From contig NZ_SLZQ01000015.1 of the NCBI RefSeq assembly GCF_004342585.1, positions 1 through 64,000 on the forward strand: 64,000 nt of DNA, written 5' to 3'. Source of the stretch: Paucimonas lemoignei (GTDB lineage: Bacteria > Pseudomonadota > Gammaproteobacteria > Burkholderiales > Burkholderiaceae_D). The notes below the pieces were generated by a model. The model made no database searches and was not told the DNA's origin. It was given only the letters and a program-made list of their open reading frames with translations. Of the stretch, positions 1-6,395 are shown piece by piece. Positions within the stretch are counted from its first letter, which is position 1. Each line of letters opens with the position of its first letter. The translations under genes and the position numbers were made by a program.

Positions 1-83
1 ACTTCCTCCCTCATTCAGATTGTTCTCGAACCTCAATCTTGGCACGTCGATGCCGTACCGAGTGGGGGAAGTCCCTTTTATTC

Positions 84-157
84 GCTGAACCCGGAGCCCC
101 AACAAGGGCTTGCCGCTGCGCGGCCAATGTGGCGGGCCGGTTAGTTCGGCGTTAGCG
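84..157 (+). repeat. attC site 1 (left part degenerate)
   Basis: The left inner box gctgaaccc (84-92), central gccgctgcgcggc hairpin (112-124) and right end ggttagttcggcgttagcg (139-157) match the other sites. The outer left RYYYAAC box expected near 72-78 is not recognisable, so the boundary is approximate. Confidence 0.75.
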
Positions 158-163
158 CTATTT

Positions 164-442
164 ATGAACGATCACGGAAAGCCCAAGATTCGCATTGACC
201 GATTTACCGCTACGGCCGGTGCAGCGGTTCTGGTGGCCATTGCTGTAGGCTTCGTATTTTTCGCGTTTAGCGCTCTAGCAACGGGTTGCATTAGCTTAGA
301 AGGCCCGACGGATGGAACAGGAATTCTTTATTGCAAACCTGACGCGCCATATTGGGTGGCCACCTTATCGTTTCTCTTAATAGGGCTTGTGCTAATTTTT
401 GTCAGCGTCAAGCTTGTGCAAGCTGCGGATAAACATATTTGA
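164..442 (+). CDS. Cassette-encoded small membrane protein, unknown function
   Basis: A 92-residue protein starting at the ATG just 7 bases after attC site 1; an in-frame upstream start at 110 lies inside the attC and is unlikely. Two hydrophobic segments are visible (about residues 17-41 and 64-82) around a short loop with two cysteines (ATGC and LYCKP), which could form a disulphide if the loop is outside the cytoplasm. No clear ribosome binding site fits between the attC and the start, which is common for first codons of cassettes. I do not recognise a family. It ends 15 bases before the next attC, which is normal cassette packing. Confidence 0.6.
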   Translation: MNDHGKPKIRIDRFTATAGAAVLVAIAVGFVFFAFSALATGCISLEGPTDGTGILYCKPDAPYWVATLSFLLIGLVLIFVSVKLVQAADKHI

Positions 443-457
443 AATGACTCAGAAGAG

Positions 458-544
458 CGCTAACAAGTCACTCAACCCGGACCTCGCAGCAGAGACATGC
501 CGCTTCGCGGCACGTGCTGCGGCCCCGTTAGCGTGGCGTTGGGC
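458..544 (+). repeat. attC site 2
   Basis: Outer left box cgctaac (458-464), five-base spacer, inner box actcaaccc, central ccgcttcgcgg hairpin (500-510), inner right ccgttagc (525-532), and outer right gttgggc (538-544), which fits GTTRRRY exactly. Length is 87 bases. Confidence 0.85.
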
Positions 545-559
545 AGATTTCTAGGCGCC

Positions 560-588
560 TTGACAATGCGTAGCCAATTGGCTACATT
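560..588 (+). promoter_or_regulatory. Promoter and palindromic operator of the toxin-antitoxin cassette
   Basis: A consensus -35 TTGACA (560-565) is followed after 17 bases by TACATT (583-588, 4 of 6 matches). The spacer and -10 overlap a perfect 14-bp palindrome TAGCCAATTGGCTA (571-584), a good candidate for the operator bound by the antitoxin. Transcription would begin near 595, almost on the toxin ATG at 594, so the toxin may be read from a leaderless or near-leaderless message. Confidence 0.75.
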
Positions 589-593
589 TGGGT

Positions 594-884
594 ATGCTCG
601 AAATTCGCAAAACCGACATTTATGCCGATTGGATCGATAACCTTCGGGACCTCCAAGGGCGTGCCCGTATTTTGGTCAGAATCGAACGTCTTGCCATGGG
701 GAATCCTGGCGATGTGAAGCCTGTCGGCGAAGGAGTTTCTGAGTTACGAATCAATTACGGACCTGGCTATCGCGTTTATTTCACCAAGCAGGGTGACAAA
801 ATTGTGATTTTGCTGGCAGGAGGTGATAAGTCAACACAAACCGCCGATATCAAGACCGCATTGCGGCTGGCGCGAAACCTGTAG
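594..884 (+). CDS. RelE/HigB-family toxin (mRNA interferase-like)
   Basis: A 96-residue protein of the RelE/ParE superfamily, of the phage-derived Gp49/HigB-like 'addiction module killer' type. Family signs are the N-terminal helix region with WIDNLRD, the central strands GDVKPVGEGVSELRI and YGPGYRVYF, and the C-terminal LLAGGDKSTQ block. Members usually cleave mRNA at the ribosome. The ATG at 594 is chosen over the TTG at 588, which overlaps the -10 box. The antitoxin gene follows 9 bases after the stop, giving the toxin-first order seen in this subfamily. It sits in an integron cassette with its own promoter, consistent with a role in stabilising the array against deletion. Confidence 0.85.
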   Translation: MLEIRKTDIYADWIDNLRDLQGRARILVRIERLAMGNPGDVKPVGEGVSELRINYGPGYRVYFTKQGDKIVILLAGGDKSTQTADIKTALRLARNL

Positions 885-893
885 GAGTTAATC

Positions 894-1193
894 ATGGCGA
901 AAACTATTACCACCCGTTACGACGTTGCTGAACACCTTCGCACTCCGGAAGAAATGGCGGCCTATCTTGAGGCATGCATGGAGGAAGCGAACGGTGACGC
1001 GTCTTTTATTGCTAAGGCATTGGGAGACATTGCTCGCGCCAAAGGTATGACACAAGTCGCCCGCGATGCTGGCCTCTCGCGTGAAAGCCTCTACAAAGCC
1101 CTTTCCGGTGATCGTGCTCCAGGTTTCGACACTATCCTTAAGGTTATCGGTGCACTTGGGTTGAAGCTGCATGCCGAGCCGGCTCATCATTGA
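894..1193 (+). CDS. Antitoxin, HI1420-type with helix-turn-helix domain
   Basis: A 99-residue partner of the upstream RelE-like toxin. The N-terminus (TTRYDVAEHLRTPEEMAAYL) is the usual toxin-binding region of the 'addiction module antidote' family. Residues 45-90 form a Cro/C1-like helix-turn-helix (GMTQVARDAGLSRESLYKAL, then FDTILKVIGALGLKL). A clear ribosome binding site aggag lies at 882-886 overlapping the toxin stop. The protein should neutralise the toxin and repress the pair, most simply through the palindrome at 571-584. It ends 6 bases before attC site 3. Confidence 0.87.
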   Translation: MAKTITTRYDVAEHLRTPEEMAAYLEACMEEANGDASFIAKALGDIARAKGMTQVARDAGLSRESLYKALSGDRAPGFDTILKVIGALGLKLHAEPAHH

Positions 1194-1199
1194 ACAACT

Positions 1200-1285
1200 G
1201 CCCAACTCGTTGCTGAACCCGGACGCGCGCCAACAGCTCGCCGCTTCGCGGCCACTGTCGCGTGCCCGTTAGCTCGGCGTTAGAA
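1200..1285 (+). repeat. attC site 3
   Basis: Outer left gcccaac (1200-1206, exact RYYYAAC), inner gctgaaccc (1212-1220), central gccgcttcgcggc (1240-1252), inner right cccgttagc (1265-1273), outer right gttagaa (1279-1285). It is 86 bases long and is the best-formed site of the array. Confidence 0.9.
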
Positions 1286-1307
1286 CTACAAAAGGAGCGC
1301 ATCGAAC

Positions 1308-1853
1308 GTGTCAGACAGCTTTTCTCTTCCGACTCTACTAGACGGTGAAAACATTGTTCTTCGTCCCCTAGCTGCTAGCGACTATGAGTCGCTTTATCAG
1401 GTCGCGTCTGATCCGCTGATTTGGGAACAACATCCGAGTCGGACGCGTTATCTAAGATCAGAATTCGATCCGTGGTTTCAATTGGCAGTGAAATCGCGTT
1501 CCGCCCTCATCGTAATAGATCGTAATTCCGGTAGCGTGATCGGGACATCGCGGTACTACAATTGGAATAAGGAAAAGAAAGAAGTGGCGATTGGCTACAC
1601 TTTTATCGCTCGTGCTTACTGGGGCGGTCCTACCAATGCCGAGCTAAAAAAGCTGATGCTTAATTTTGCGTTTCAGACTGTCGACCGGGTCTGGTTCCAC
1701 GTGGCTGTCACCAATACGCGCTCGCGCAAGGCGGTTGAGAAAATCGGTGGAGTTTTCTCTCATACCGGTATCGAAAATTTATCGGGCGGAGCTCAAGAAT
1801 ATGCGTTTTATCGGATTGATCGTCCAGGTGTCAATCATGAACCTATTGCGTAA
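1308..1853 (+). CDS. GNAT-family N-acetyltransferase (RimJ/RimL-like), cassette gene
   Basis: A 181-residue GNAT protein that would transfer an acetyl group from acetyl-CoA to an amine on a protein or small molecule. Visible family signs are the N-terminal NIVLRPLAASDYESLYQVAS, the central strand SVIGTSRYYNW, AIGYTFIARAYWGG at the acetyl-CoA loop, and the C-terminal VTNTRSRKAVEKIGGVF, which matches the RimJ/RimL N-x-x-S-x-x-x-x-E-K-x-G pattern. The start is GTG at 1308, 10 bases after aaaggagc (1290-1297). The stop is two bases before attC site 4. Substrate cannot be predicted; acetyltransferases are frequent integron cargo. Confidence 0.85.
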   Translation: MSDSFSLPTLLDGENIVLRPLAASDYESLYQVASDPLIWEQHPSRTRYLRSEFDPWFQLAVKSRSALIVIDRNSGSVIGTSRYYNWNKEKKEVAIGYTFIARAYWGGPTNAELKKLMLNFAFQTVDRVWFHVAVTNTRSRKAVEKIGGVFSHTGIENLSGGAQEYAFYRIDRPGVNHEPIA

Positions 1854-1855
1854 AG

Positions 1856-1942
1856 TTCCAACTCGTCGCTTAACCCGGAGCCCCAACAGGGACTTGCCGC
1901 TACGCGGCAGCGTGCTGCGGTCCCGTTAGCTCGGCGTTAAAT
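1856..1942 (+). repeat. attC site 4
   Basis: Outer left ttccaac (1856-1862), inner gcttaaccc (1868-1876), central gccgctacgcggc (1896-1908), inner right cccgttagc (1922-1930), and outer right gttaaat (1936-1942, exact GTTRRRY). 87 bases, closely similar to sites 2 and 3. Confidence 0.88.
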
Positions 1943-1951
1943 TGATTTTCT

Positions 1952-2314
1952 ATGAGCTACGACTATTCGTTATTTAAACCACTGAGCGATGGACCAATGA
2001 GCTCCTGGCCAGTCGAGTTGCCCAAAAAGCTTGGCTCGGTAGAAGAAGTTAAGCAAATTCTTTCGGCAGTTTTCCCCAATACGGATTGGGAACTATGTGA
2101 TGATACATGGTTTGGTCGGTGGGAGAGCGAAGCAGCGTATGCCGAGTTCCAGCTAACACCGGAAAGTGATGCAGGAGTTCATTTTCTGACCATGAGAAGG
2201 GTTGAGCGCGCGGAAGTGGAGAGATTATGTGGGCACTTAGACGTGATCGCTATCGATAGCCAAACGATGGAGCAGTATTCAAATTCAAGTCAGCGCTGGC
2301 GTCGAACAGAATAA
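1952..2314 (+). CDS. Cassette-encoded hypothetical protein
   Basis: A 120-residue soluble, acidic protein beginning MSYDYSLFKP, 9 bases after attC site 4. It contains a run of aromatic and acidic residues (NTDWELCDDTWFGRWESEAAYAEFQL) and a helical C-terminal half (VERAEVERLCGHLDVIAIDSQ). I do not recognise a family from sequence alone. There is no signal peptide or membrane segment. The gene stops at the left edge of the divergent attC site 5. Confidence 0.65.
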   Translation: MSYDYSLFKPLSDGPMSSWPVELPKKLGSVEEVKQILSAVFPNTDWELCDDTWFGRWESEAAYAEFQLTPESDAGVHFLTMRRVERAEVERLCGHLDVIAIDSQTMEQYSNSSQRWRRTE

Positions 2315-2315
2315 A

Positions 2316-2372
2316 AACTAACATGCTGTTGTTTCAGTACAGATCCGCCTGCCGCTCAGCTAGGCGTCAAAT
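2316..2372 (+). repeat. attC-like site 5 (short, divergent)
   Basis: Outer left aactaac (2316-2322), right end ccgctcagctaggcgtcaaat (2352-2372) with an outer box gtcaaat that differs from GTTRRRY at one base. It is only 57 bases and lacks the long central hairpin of its neighbours, so it may be a different attC lineage or a decayed site. Confidence 0.55.
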
Positions 2373-2426
2373 AGAACAGTCACAAAACTCTTCAACAAAT
2401 CATTTATTCAACTTTACGGGGAATTT

Positions 2427-2606
2427 ATGGAGAAGTTTCATCGTTTGGTATTGATAATGTTTGTCGGGTGGCTTTCTAAAACAGTTAATTCCTCGGCACA
2501 TGCAGAAGATCGTATCGGTGTCTTAATGCTGCATGGTAATTTGAACACGCCCGGCGAAGCAGCCGATGCAGTGGTCGACTGGATAAAAACTAATGTTGGT
2601 AAGTGA
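2427..2606 (+). pseudogene. Short secreted protein, probable N-terminal fragment of an alpha/beta hydrolase
   Basis: A 59-residue frame starting at ATG 2427 after ggggaatt. Residues 1-26 look like a signal peptide (MEKFHRLVLIMFVGWLSKTV then SSAHA). The mature part begins DRIGVLMLHGNLNTPGEAAD, which is the first beta-strand and LHG oxyanion motif that opens alpha/beta hydrolase folds, and then stops after VVDWIKTNVGK. No serine, acid or histidine of the triad follows, so I read it as a truncated hydrolase. A genuine short secreted cassette protein is the alternative. It is too short to have a known standalone function. Confidence 0.5.
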
Positions 2607-2647
2607 CTTGTGTATCAAACCGCCTTTGGGCATCTATTTATCTCGCC

Positions 2648-2722
2648 GCTCAACCCAGATTCGCGCCAGAGAGTTCGCCGCTTCATGGCATATGGCGCGG
2701 CCTGGTTAGTTCGGCATTAAAT
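2648..2722 (+). repeat. attC site 6 (outer boxes degenerate)
   Basis: Inner left gctcaaccc (2648-2656), central gccgcttcatggc (2677-2689), inner right ctggttagt (2702-2710), and outer right attaaat (2716-2722), where the invariant first G is A. The outer left box is not visible. The changed cleavage base predicts poor or no recombination. Confidence 0.65.
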
Positions 2723-2737
2723 TTCAGGACAGCACGA

Positions 2738-3190
2738 ATGACACCATTTCTCGCATTCCTCCATCATTTGGCCATCTTTATCCTTTTCGGCGCGTTAGTC
2801 GCAGAGCTCGTATTGCTGCAAGAAGTACTGACTCTGCGAAGTGCTCGCAAAATTCGCATCGCCGACATGGTGTATGGGGCAGCCGCTGGCACTGTGATCG
2901 TTGTCGGGTTGCTTCGAGTCTTCTATTTCGAAAAAGGCGCGGCGTATTATCTGCACAGTGTGCCGTTCTGGATAAAAATGGCGGCATTCGTTTCGGTGGG
3001 GGTCGTGTCGATTTGGCCCACGATTGAGTTTTTTTCTTGGGCCAGGTATTTAAAGGCGGGGCAGGCGCCGGTTATAACGCCACAAAAATTGAGCGTCATT
3101 CGTAAGCTGATTCACCTGGAGCTGATTGGGATAATGATCATTCTATTGGCTGCGGCATTCATGGCAAAAGGTATTGGCTACGTCGGCTGA
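2738..3190 (+). CDS. DUF2214 family membrane protein, last cassette gene
   Basis: A 150-residue integral membrane protein with four predicted hydrophobic segments (about residues 5-27, 45-62, 80-100 and 122-143). The order and motifs (HHLAIFILFGALVAEL, DMVYGAAAGTVIVVGLLRVFYFEKG, YYLHSVPFWIKMAAF, KLIHLELIGIMIILLAA) match the DUF2214 family of predicted membrane proteins; its biochemical role is unknown. The ATG at 2738 is preferred to an in-frame upstream start at 2603, because it begins 15 bases after attC site 6 as cassette genes do. Confidence 0.75.
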   Translation: MTPFLAFLHHLAIFILFGALVAELVLLQEVLTLRSARKIRIADMVYGAAAGTVIVVGLLRVFYFEKGAAYYLHSVPFWIKMAAFVSVGVVSIWPTIEFFSWARYLKAGQAPVITPQKLSVIRKLIHLELIGIMIILLAAAFMAKGIGYVG

Positions 3191-3248
3191 TTGCCCAGAT
3201 ATACGGGCATAGGCGTAAGCCAGGCGAGAAAGCAAACCAAGAATGCAT

Positions 3249-3331
3249 AAGTAACGCGTTGCTTAACCCCGACTGCAACAAGAGCTGCCGCTTCGCGGCA
3301 TGATCTGCGGCTTGCGGGTCCGGCGTAAGAC
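3249..3331 (+). repeat. attC site 7, degenerate right end of the array
   Basis: Outer left aagtaac (3249-3255), inner gcttaaccc (3261-3269), central gccgcttcgcggc (3287-3299), but the right outer box is gtaagac (3325-3331), missing a T of GTTRRRY. This marks the end of the array; the next gene is not a cassette. Confidence 0.7.
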
Positions 3332-3435
3332 TTCATATGGCGAAGCAGTTGACTCTTGAATCGTCAGCTACGTGCCACCCTCAGCCTGGCTTAAAATCCA
3401 TAAAATATAAATTTAAAGTTCGAGGAAATTCGCCC

Positions 3436-4101
3436 ATGAAACGCGCTCTCGTCGTTGCTTCGCTGGCCATGGCCCTGGCAAGTCCGGCTCATGCAGTCGG
3501 GCCGCTCGGCGCTATCCTGCTTAGCTACGTCAAGCAAGCATTGAAGGAAAAAATCGTTTCCTATGCCAAGGAGCAGGCAACCGGCTTGGTGAGAGATTCG
3601 CTGGCTGGAACTCCGGGAGGCAGCATGCTTGCCATGGTGCCCGGCATGGGCGGCTTCGCGCCGCGGCCTGGCATGCCGCCGGAAGCGATAGCGGCATTGA
3701 AGGCTTCCGGCGTCTACGATACGAATGCCGCGCCATTGACGGATGCGGAATGGGAAGAATACGAACAAACCATCACGAGGATGGCCAAGGCAGCCGGCAA
3801 TGAAGATGACGTGCCGGATGTGCGACAAATGCGCGCCATGATGGCGAGCATGCCGCAAATGTCCGGTGTGCTGCGTATGCAGCTGCAAACGTTCCGGGAA
3901 GTGAAGTCCGAGCAGGCACGGATGCGCCAGGCGTATGCTGATATGTCGGAGGCGGAGCGGCAGGAAGTAGTGGCTGAACTGGTGAAGAATTTCCGTGAAC
4001 AGTCGCCGGAAGATCAGCCCGCCGCGATGCGGGTGCTAAAGAGCGATGCGCTTGGTCTGCCGGAAGATTTGACGCAGCGCTTGCTGGTGGCGCTAAACTA
4101 G
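3436..4101 (+). CDS. Secreted hypothetical protein
   Basis: A 221-residue exported protein. Residues 1-20 (MKRALVVASLAMALASPAHA) form a classic signal peptide with an AHA cleavage site, and a ribosome binding site gagga lies about 12 bases before the ATG, so this start is chosen over an upstream frame extension at 3337 that would lack a leader. The mature part has an amphipathic helix (YVKQALKEKIVSYAKEQATG), a Gly/Met/Pro-rich stretch (residues 60-85), and a helical, acidic C-terminal half. No family is recognised. The following gene also encodes a small exported protein, 34 bases downstream and in the same direction, so the two may be co-transcribed. Confidence 0.75.
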   Translation: MKRALVVASLAMALASPAHAVGPLGAILLSYVKQALKEKIVSYAKEQATGLVRDSLAGTPGGSMLAMVPGMGGFAPRPGMPPEAIAALKASGVYDTNAAPLTDAEWEEYEQTITRMAKAAGNEDDVPDVRQMRAMMASMPQMSGVLRMQLQTFREVKSEQARMRQAYADMSEAERQEVVAELVKNFREQSPEDQPAAMRVLKSDALGLPEDLTQRLLVALN

Positions 4102-4135
4102 CATCGATGTCACCGACGGCATAGGATTCAAATAA

Positions 4136-4498
4136 ATGAAACGACTATTCCCGCTTCTGCTACTTCTTCCCTGCCTGGCGCATGGTGGCGAGCCGCCCGC
4201 TGCGGCTCGGCAGGAAATCGCTCATCTTGTCGCTTACCTGAAAGAGTCCGGTTGCCAATTCAACCGCAATGGCAAGTGGTACAGTTCCGCCGAAGCGGTG
4301 GACCACATTAACGAGAAGTACCAGTACTTGCTTAAAAAAGACCTGGTCTCTTCTGCCGAAGACTTCATCGATCGCGCCGCCAGCCAGAGCAGCATGAGCG
4401 GCAAGCCCTATCAGGTCAAATGCGGCGGCAACGTGCCGGCGAAAAGCGGCCCGTGGCTGATGCAGGAATTGGGCAGGTATCGCGCGGGTAAAAAATAG
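4136..4498 (+). CDS. DUF5329-like small secreted protein
   Basis: A 120-residue exported protein with a signal peptide at residues 1-18 (MKRLFPLLLLLPCLAHGG). The mature part has the pattern I..L..YLKESGCQFNRNGKWYSSAEAVDHINEKY, then a helical stretch and CGGNVPAKSGPWLMQEL. This N-G-x-W-Y-x-x-x-x-A-x-x-H-x-x-x-K-Y arrangement with two cysteines matches DUF5329 as I know it; function is unknown. It sits 34 bases after another exported protein gene. Confidence is high that it is a gene and moderate for the family name. Confidence 0.75.
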   Translation: MKRLFPLLLLLPCLAHGGEPPAAARQEIAHLVAYLKESGCQFNRNGKWYSSAEAVDHINEKYQYLLKKDLVSSAEDFIDRAASQSSMSGKPYQVKCGGNVPAKSGPWLMQELGRYRAGKK

Positions 4499-4554
4499 CT
4501 TGCGCTGTTCGGCGGCGAGATTGATTGATCCGGCGACGGTCCCGCGTCACTACA

Positions 4555-4599
4555 TGGCACACATGTGCCAGCGACATGGAAAGCATCTTGATAAGATGC
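4555..4599. promoter_or_regulatory. Two dyads upstream of ynfA
   Basis: A perfect palindrome TGGCACA-CA-TGTGCCA (4555-4570) is followed 12 bases later by a small perfect hairpin GCATCTT-GAT-AAGATGC (4583-4599). They end 41 bases before the ynfA start. The first could be a protein binding site; the second has no T-run and is not a convincing terminator. Confidence 0.35.
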
Positions 4600-4640
4600 C
4601 TGCTTCGCCGTTGGCGCGTTAATCGTCATGATCTGCCGCT

Positions 4641-4973
4641 ATGCTTGAACTTCGTACCTTCGCCCTGTTTGTCGTAACCGCCATCGCGGAAATTGTCGGC
4701 TGTTACCTCCCCTATCTCTGGCTCAGGCAGGGCAAGAGCGCGTGGTTGTTAGTGCCGGCGGCGATCAGCCTGGCGCTGTTCGCCTGGCTGCTGACCTTGC
4801 ATCCTACCGCTGCCGGACGCGTGTATGCCGCCTACGGCGGCGTCTATATCTGTGTGGCGATCCTGTGGCTATGGGTGGTCGACGGCATCCAGCCGACTGT
4901 CTGGGACATAGCCGGTGTCCTGGTGGCGCTGGTCGGCATGGGAATTATCATGTTCGCGCCCAGAAGCGCATGA
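4641..4973 (+). CDS. ynfA: YnfA family small membrane protein (UPF0060)
   Basis: A 110-residue protein with four hydrophobic helices, matching the length and motif pattern of the YnfA/UPF0060 family: an N-terminal helix with [58 protein letters not shown], and a C-terminal [10 protein letters not shown]. Members resemble small multidrug-resistance transporters and some are linked to export of cationic dyes, but the physiological substrate is not settled. It stands alone between a secreted protein gene and dinB. Confidence 0.92.
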   Translation: MLELRTFALFVVTAIAEIVGCYLPYLWLRQGKSAWLLVPAAISLALFAWLLTLHPTAAGRVYAAYGGVYICVAILWLWVVDGIQPTVWDIAGVLVALVGMGIIMFAPRSA

Positions 4974-5059
4974 GCGTTAAATCCCCACAATCGGCACGTG
5001 CCTCAGTCGCATCAACCTCAAGCTCAGCATCGTTAAGCCTCCCCATTCTTCCTTGCTGA

Positions 5060-5083
5060 TACTGTTATTGCATACAGTATAAT
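5060..5083 (+). promoter_or_regulatory. LexA (SOS) box overlapping the dinB promoter
   Basis: TACTGTTATTGCATACAGTA (5060-5079) fits the consensus TACTG-N10-CAGTA exactly. It overlaps a perfect -10 hexamer TATAAT (5078-5083), so LexA binding would block polymerase. Transcription would start near 5090, which excludes the in-frame TTG at 5084 as the start of dinB and supports the ATG at 5144. Confidence 0.93.
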
Positions 5084-5143
5084 TTGCAGGATCATGATTT
5101 CGTTTCACTTCAATTCCGCACCAGGACCGCGCCGGGTTTTGTC

Positions 5144-6301
5144 ATGAAGCGCGAACTCCGCCGTGTCGCCCACCTGGATATGGATGCGTTCTATGCATCC
5201 GTGGAGCTCTTGCGCTATCCGGAGTTGAAAGGGCAGCCCGTGGTGATCGGTGGCCGCTCGGTGGATAGACCTGTCATGCAAGCCGATGGCACTCGGCGCT
5301 TTGCCCGCTTGCGCGACTATGCCGGGCGCGGCGTGGTCACCACGTCCACGTATGAAGCGCGGGCGCTGGGCGTGTTTTCCGCGATGGGGTTGATGAAGTC
5401 GGCCCAGCTGGCGCCAGATGCGATTCTCTTGCCGGTGGACTTCGACGCCTATCGGCATTATTCGCGCCTGTTCAAGCAGGCCGTGGCCAGCATCGCGCCG
5501 CAGATCGAGGACCGGGGCATCGATGAAATCTATATCGACTTGAGCGACCTGCAAGAGGATACGCATTCGCTGGCGCAGCAGATCAAGCAAGCCGTGCGCA
5601 ACGCCACCGGCTTGTCGTGCTCCATCGGCGTGGCGCCCAACAAGCTGCTGGCCAAGATTTGCTCGGATCTCGACAAGCCGGATGGGTTGACGCTCCTGAC
5701 TCCGGAGGACATTCCCAAGCGGATCTGGCCGCTGCCGGTGCGTAAGATCAATGGCATCGGTCCCAAGGCCGGCCAAAAGCTTGAAGCGCTCGGCGTTCAT
5801 ACGATCGAGGACTTGGCCAAGGCCGCGCCCGGCCTGCTGCAGGATCACTTCGGCCGCAGCTATGCCGCCTGGCTGCTCGATGCGGCGCAAGGGGTCGATG
5901 AGCGGCCCCTCATCACCCGCTCGGAACCCAAGTCGATCAGCCGCGAAACCACCTTCGATCGCGACTTGCATGCGCGCCATGACCGCGAAAGCTTGTCGGG
6001 TATTTTTACCGCGCTGTGCGTGAAGGTGGCGGAAGACTTGCGCCGCAAAGGTTATGTCGGCCGCACCATCGGCATCAAGCTGCGCTATACGGACTTTCGC
6101 ATCGTCACCCGCGACTTCACCTTGCCGGCGCCGACGGCCGATGCCGCCACCATTCGCCGTGCCGCCGGCGAATGCCTGAAGCGCGTGCCGCTGGAGCAGC
6201 GCTTTCGCTTGCTCGGCGTGCGCGTGGGCGCGCTGGAGCGGCCCAATGCCGCGCAGGATGGCGCGCAGTTTTATCAGGAACAGTTGCCCTTCGCGGAGTG
6301 A
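5144..6301 (+). CDS. dinB: DNA polymerase IV (Y-family)
   Basis: A 385-residue translesion polymerase. The N-terminus (RVAHLDMDAFYASVE) carries the first catalytic Asp and the steric-gate region. EDRGIDEIYIDLSDL holds the palm acidic pair equivalent in Y-family enzymes (normally SxDE; here GIDE, an unusual replacement of Ser by Ile). Then come SIGVAPNKLLAKICSDLDKPDG, the HhH thumb (KINGIGPKAGQKLEALGVHTIEDL) and a little-finger domain. There is no C-terminal beta-clamp motif of strong QLxLF form, but FYQEQLPFAE ends the protein and QLPF is a fair match. The gene is SOS-controlled through the box at 5060-5079 and appears monocistronic. Confidence 0.93.
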   Translation: MKRELRRVAHLDMDAFYASVELLRYPELKGQPVVIGGRSVDRPVMQADGTRRFARLRDYAGRGVVTTSTYEARALGVFSAMGLMKSAQLAPDAILLPVDFDAYRHYSRLFKQAVASIAPQIEDRGIDEIYIDLSDLQEDTHSLAQQIKQAVRNATGLSCSIGVAPNKLLAKICSDLDKPDGLTLLTPEDIPKRIWPLPVRKINGIGPKAGQKLEALGVHTIEDLAKAAPGLLQDHFGRSYAAWLLDAAQGVDERPLITRSEPKSISRETTFDRDLHARHDRESLSGIFTALCVKVAEDLRRKGYVGRTIGIKLRYTDFRIVTRDFTLPAPTADAATIRRAAGECLKRVPLEQRFRLLGVRVGALERPNAAQDGAQFYQEQLPFAE

Positions 6302-6395
6302 GCGATACGGCAAAGCTGGAGCATTCTGGTCGGTCTTTCAGGGATCGGTGTCAAGGTCGGGTATGCTTGCATTGTCGATGACGTTGGCAATTCCC

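Larger units (their letters stand above)
84..3331 (+). mobile_element. Integron gene-cassette array
   Basis: Seven attC-like sites separate short + strand genes that each end just before a site. The sites share blocks: a gctgaaccc/gcttaaccc left inner box, a cgc(t/g)(t/a)cgcgg-type central hairpin, and a right end of the form gttagctcggcgtta. Such similarity among sites is typical of chromosomal (sedentary) integrons. The simple sites face the same way, so insertion order runs left to right and attI/intI would lie left of position 1. Cassette contents are a membrane protein, a toxin-antitoxin pair, an acetyltransferase, an unknown, a hydrolase fragment and a DUF2214 protein. Genes here are more AT-rich than the flanking core genes. 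Whether an integrase still exists, or this is an array without integrase, cannot be told from this window. Confidence 0.9.

Noticed and set aside
888-1205. 105-residue open frame on the minus strand over the antitoxin gene
   Set aside because: It mirrors the antitoxin coding frame, has no domain and no ribosome site; the + strand gene has both.
5105-6313. Long minus-strand open frame (402 codons) opposite dinB
   Set aside because: GC-rich coding DNA often leaves the antisense frame open; the composition is Arg/Gly/Gln-rich without domains, while dinB has clear motifs.
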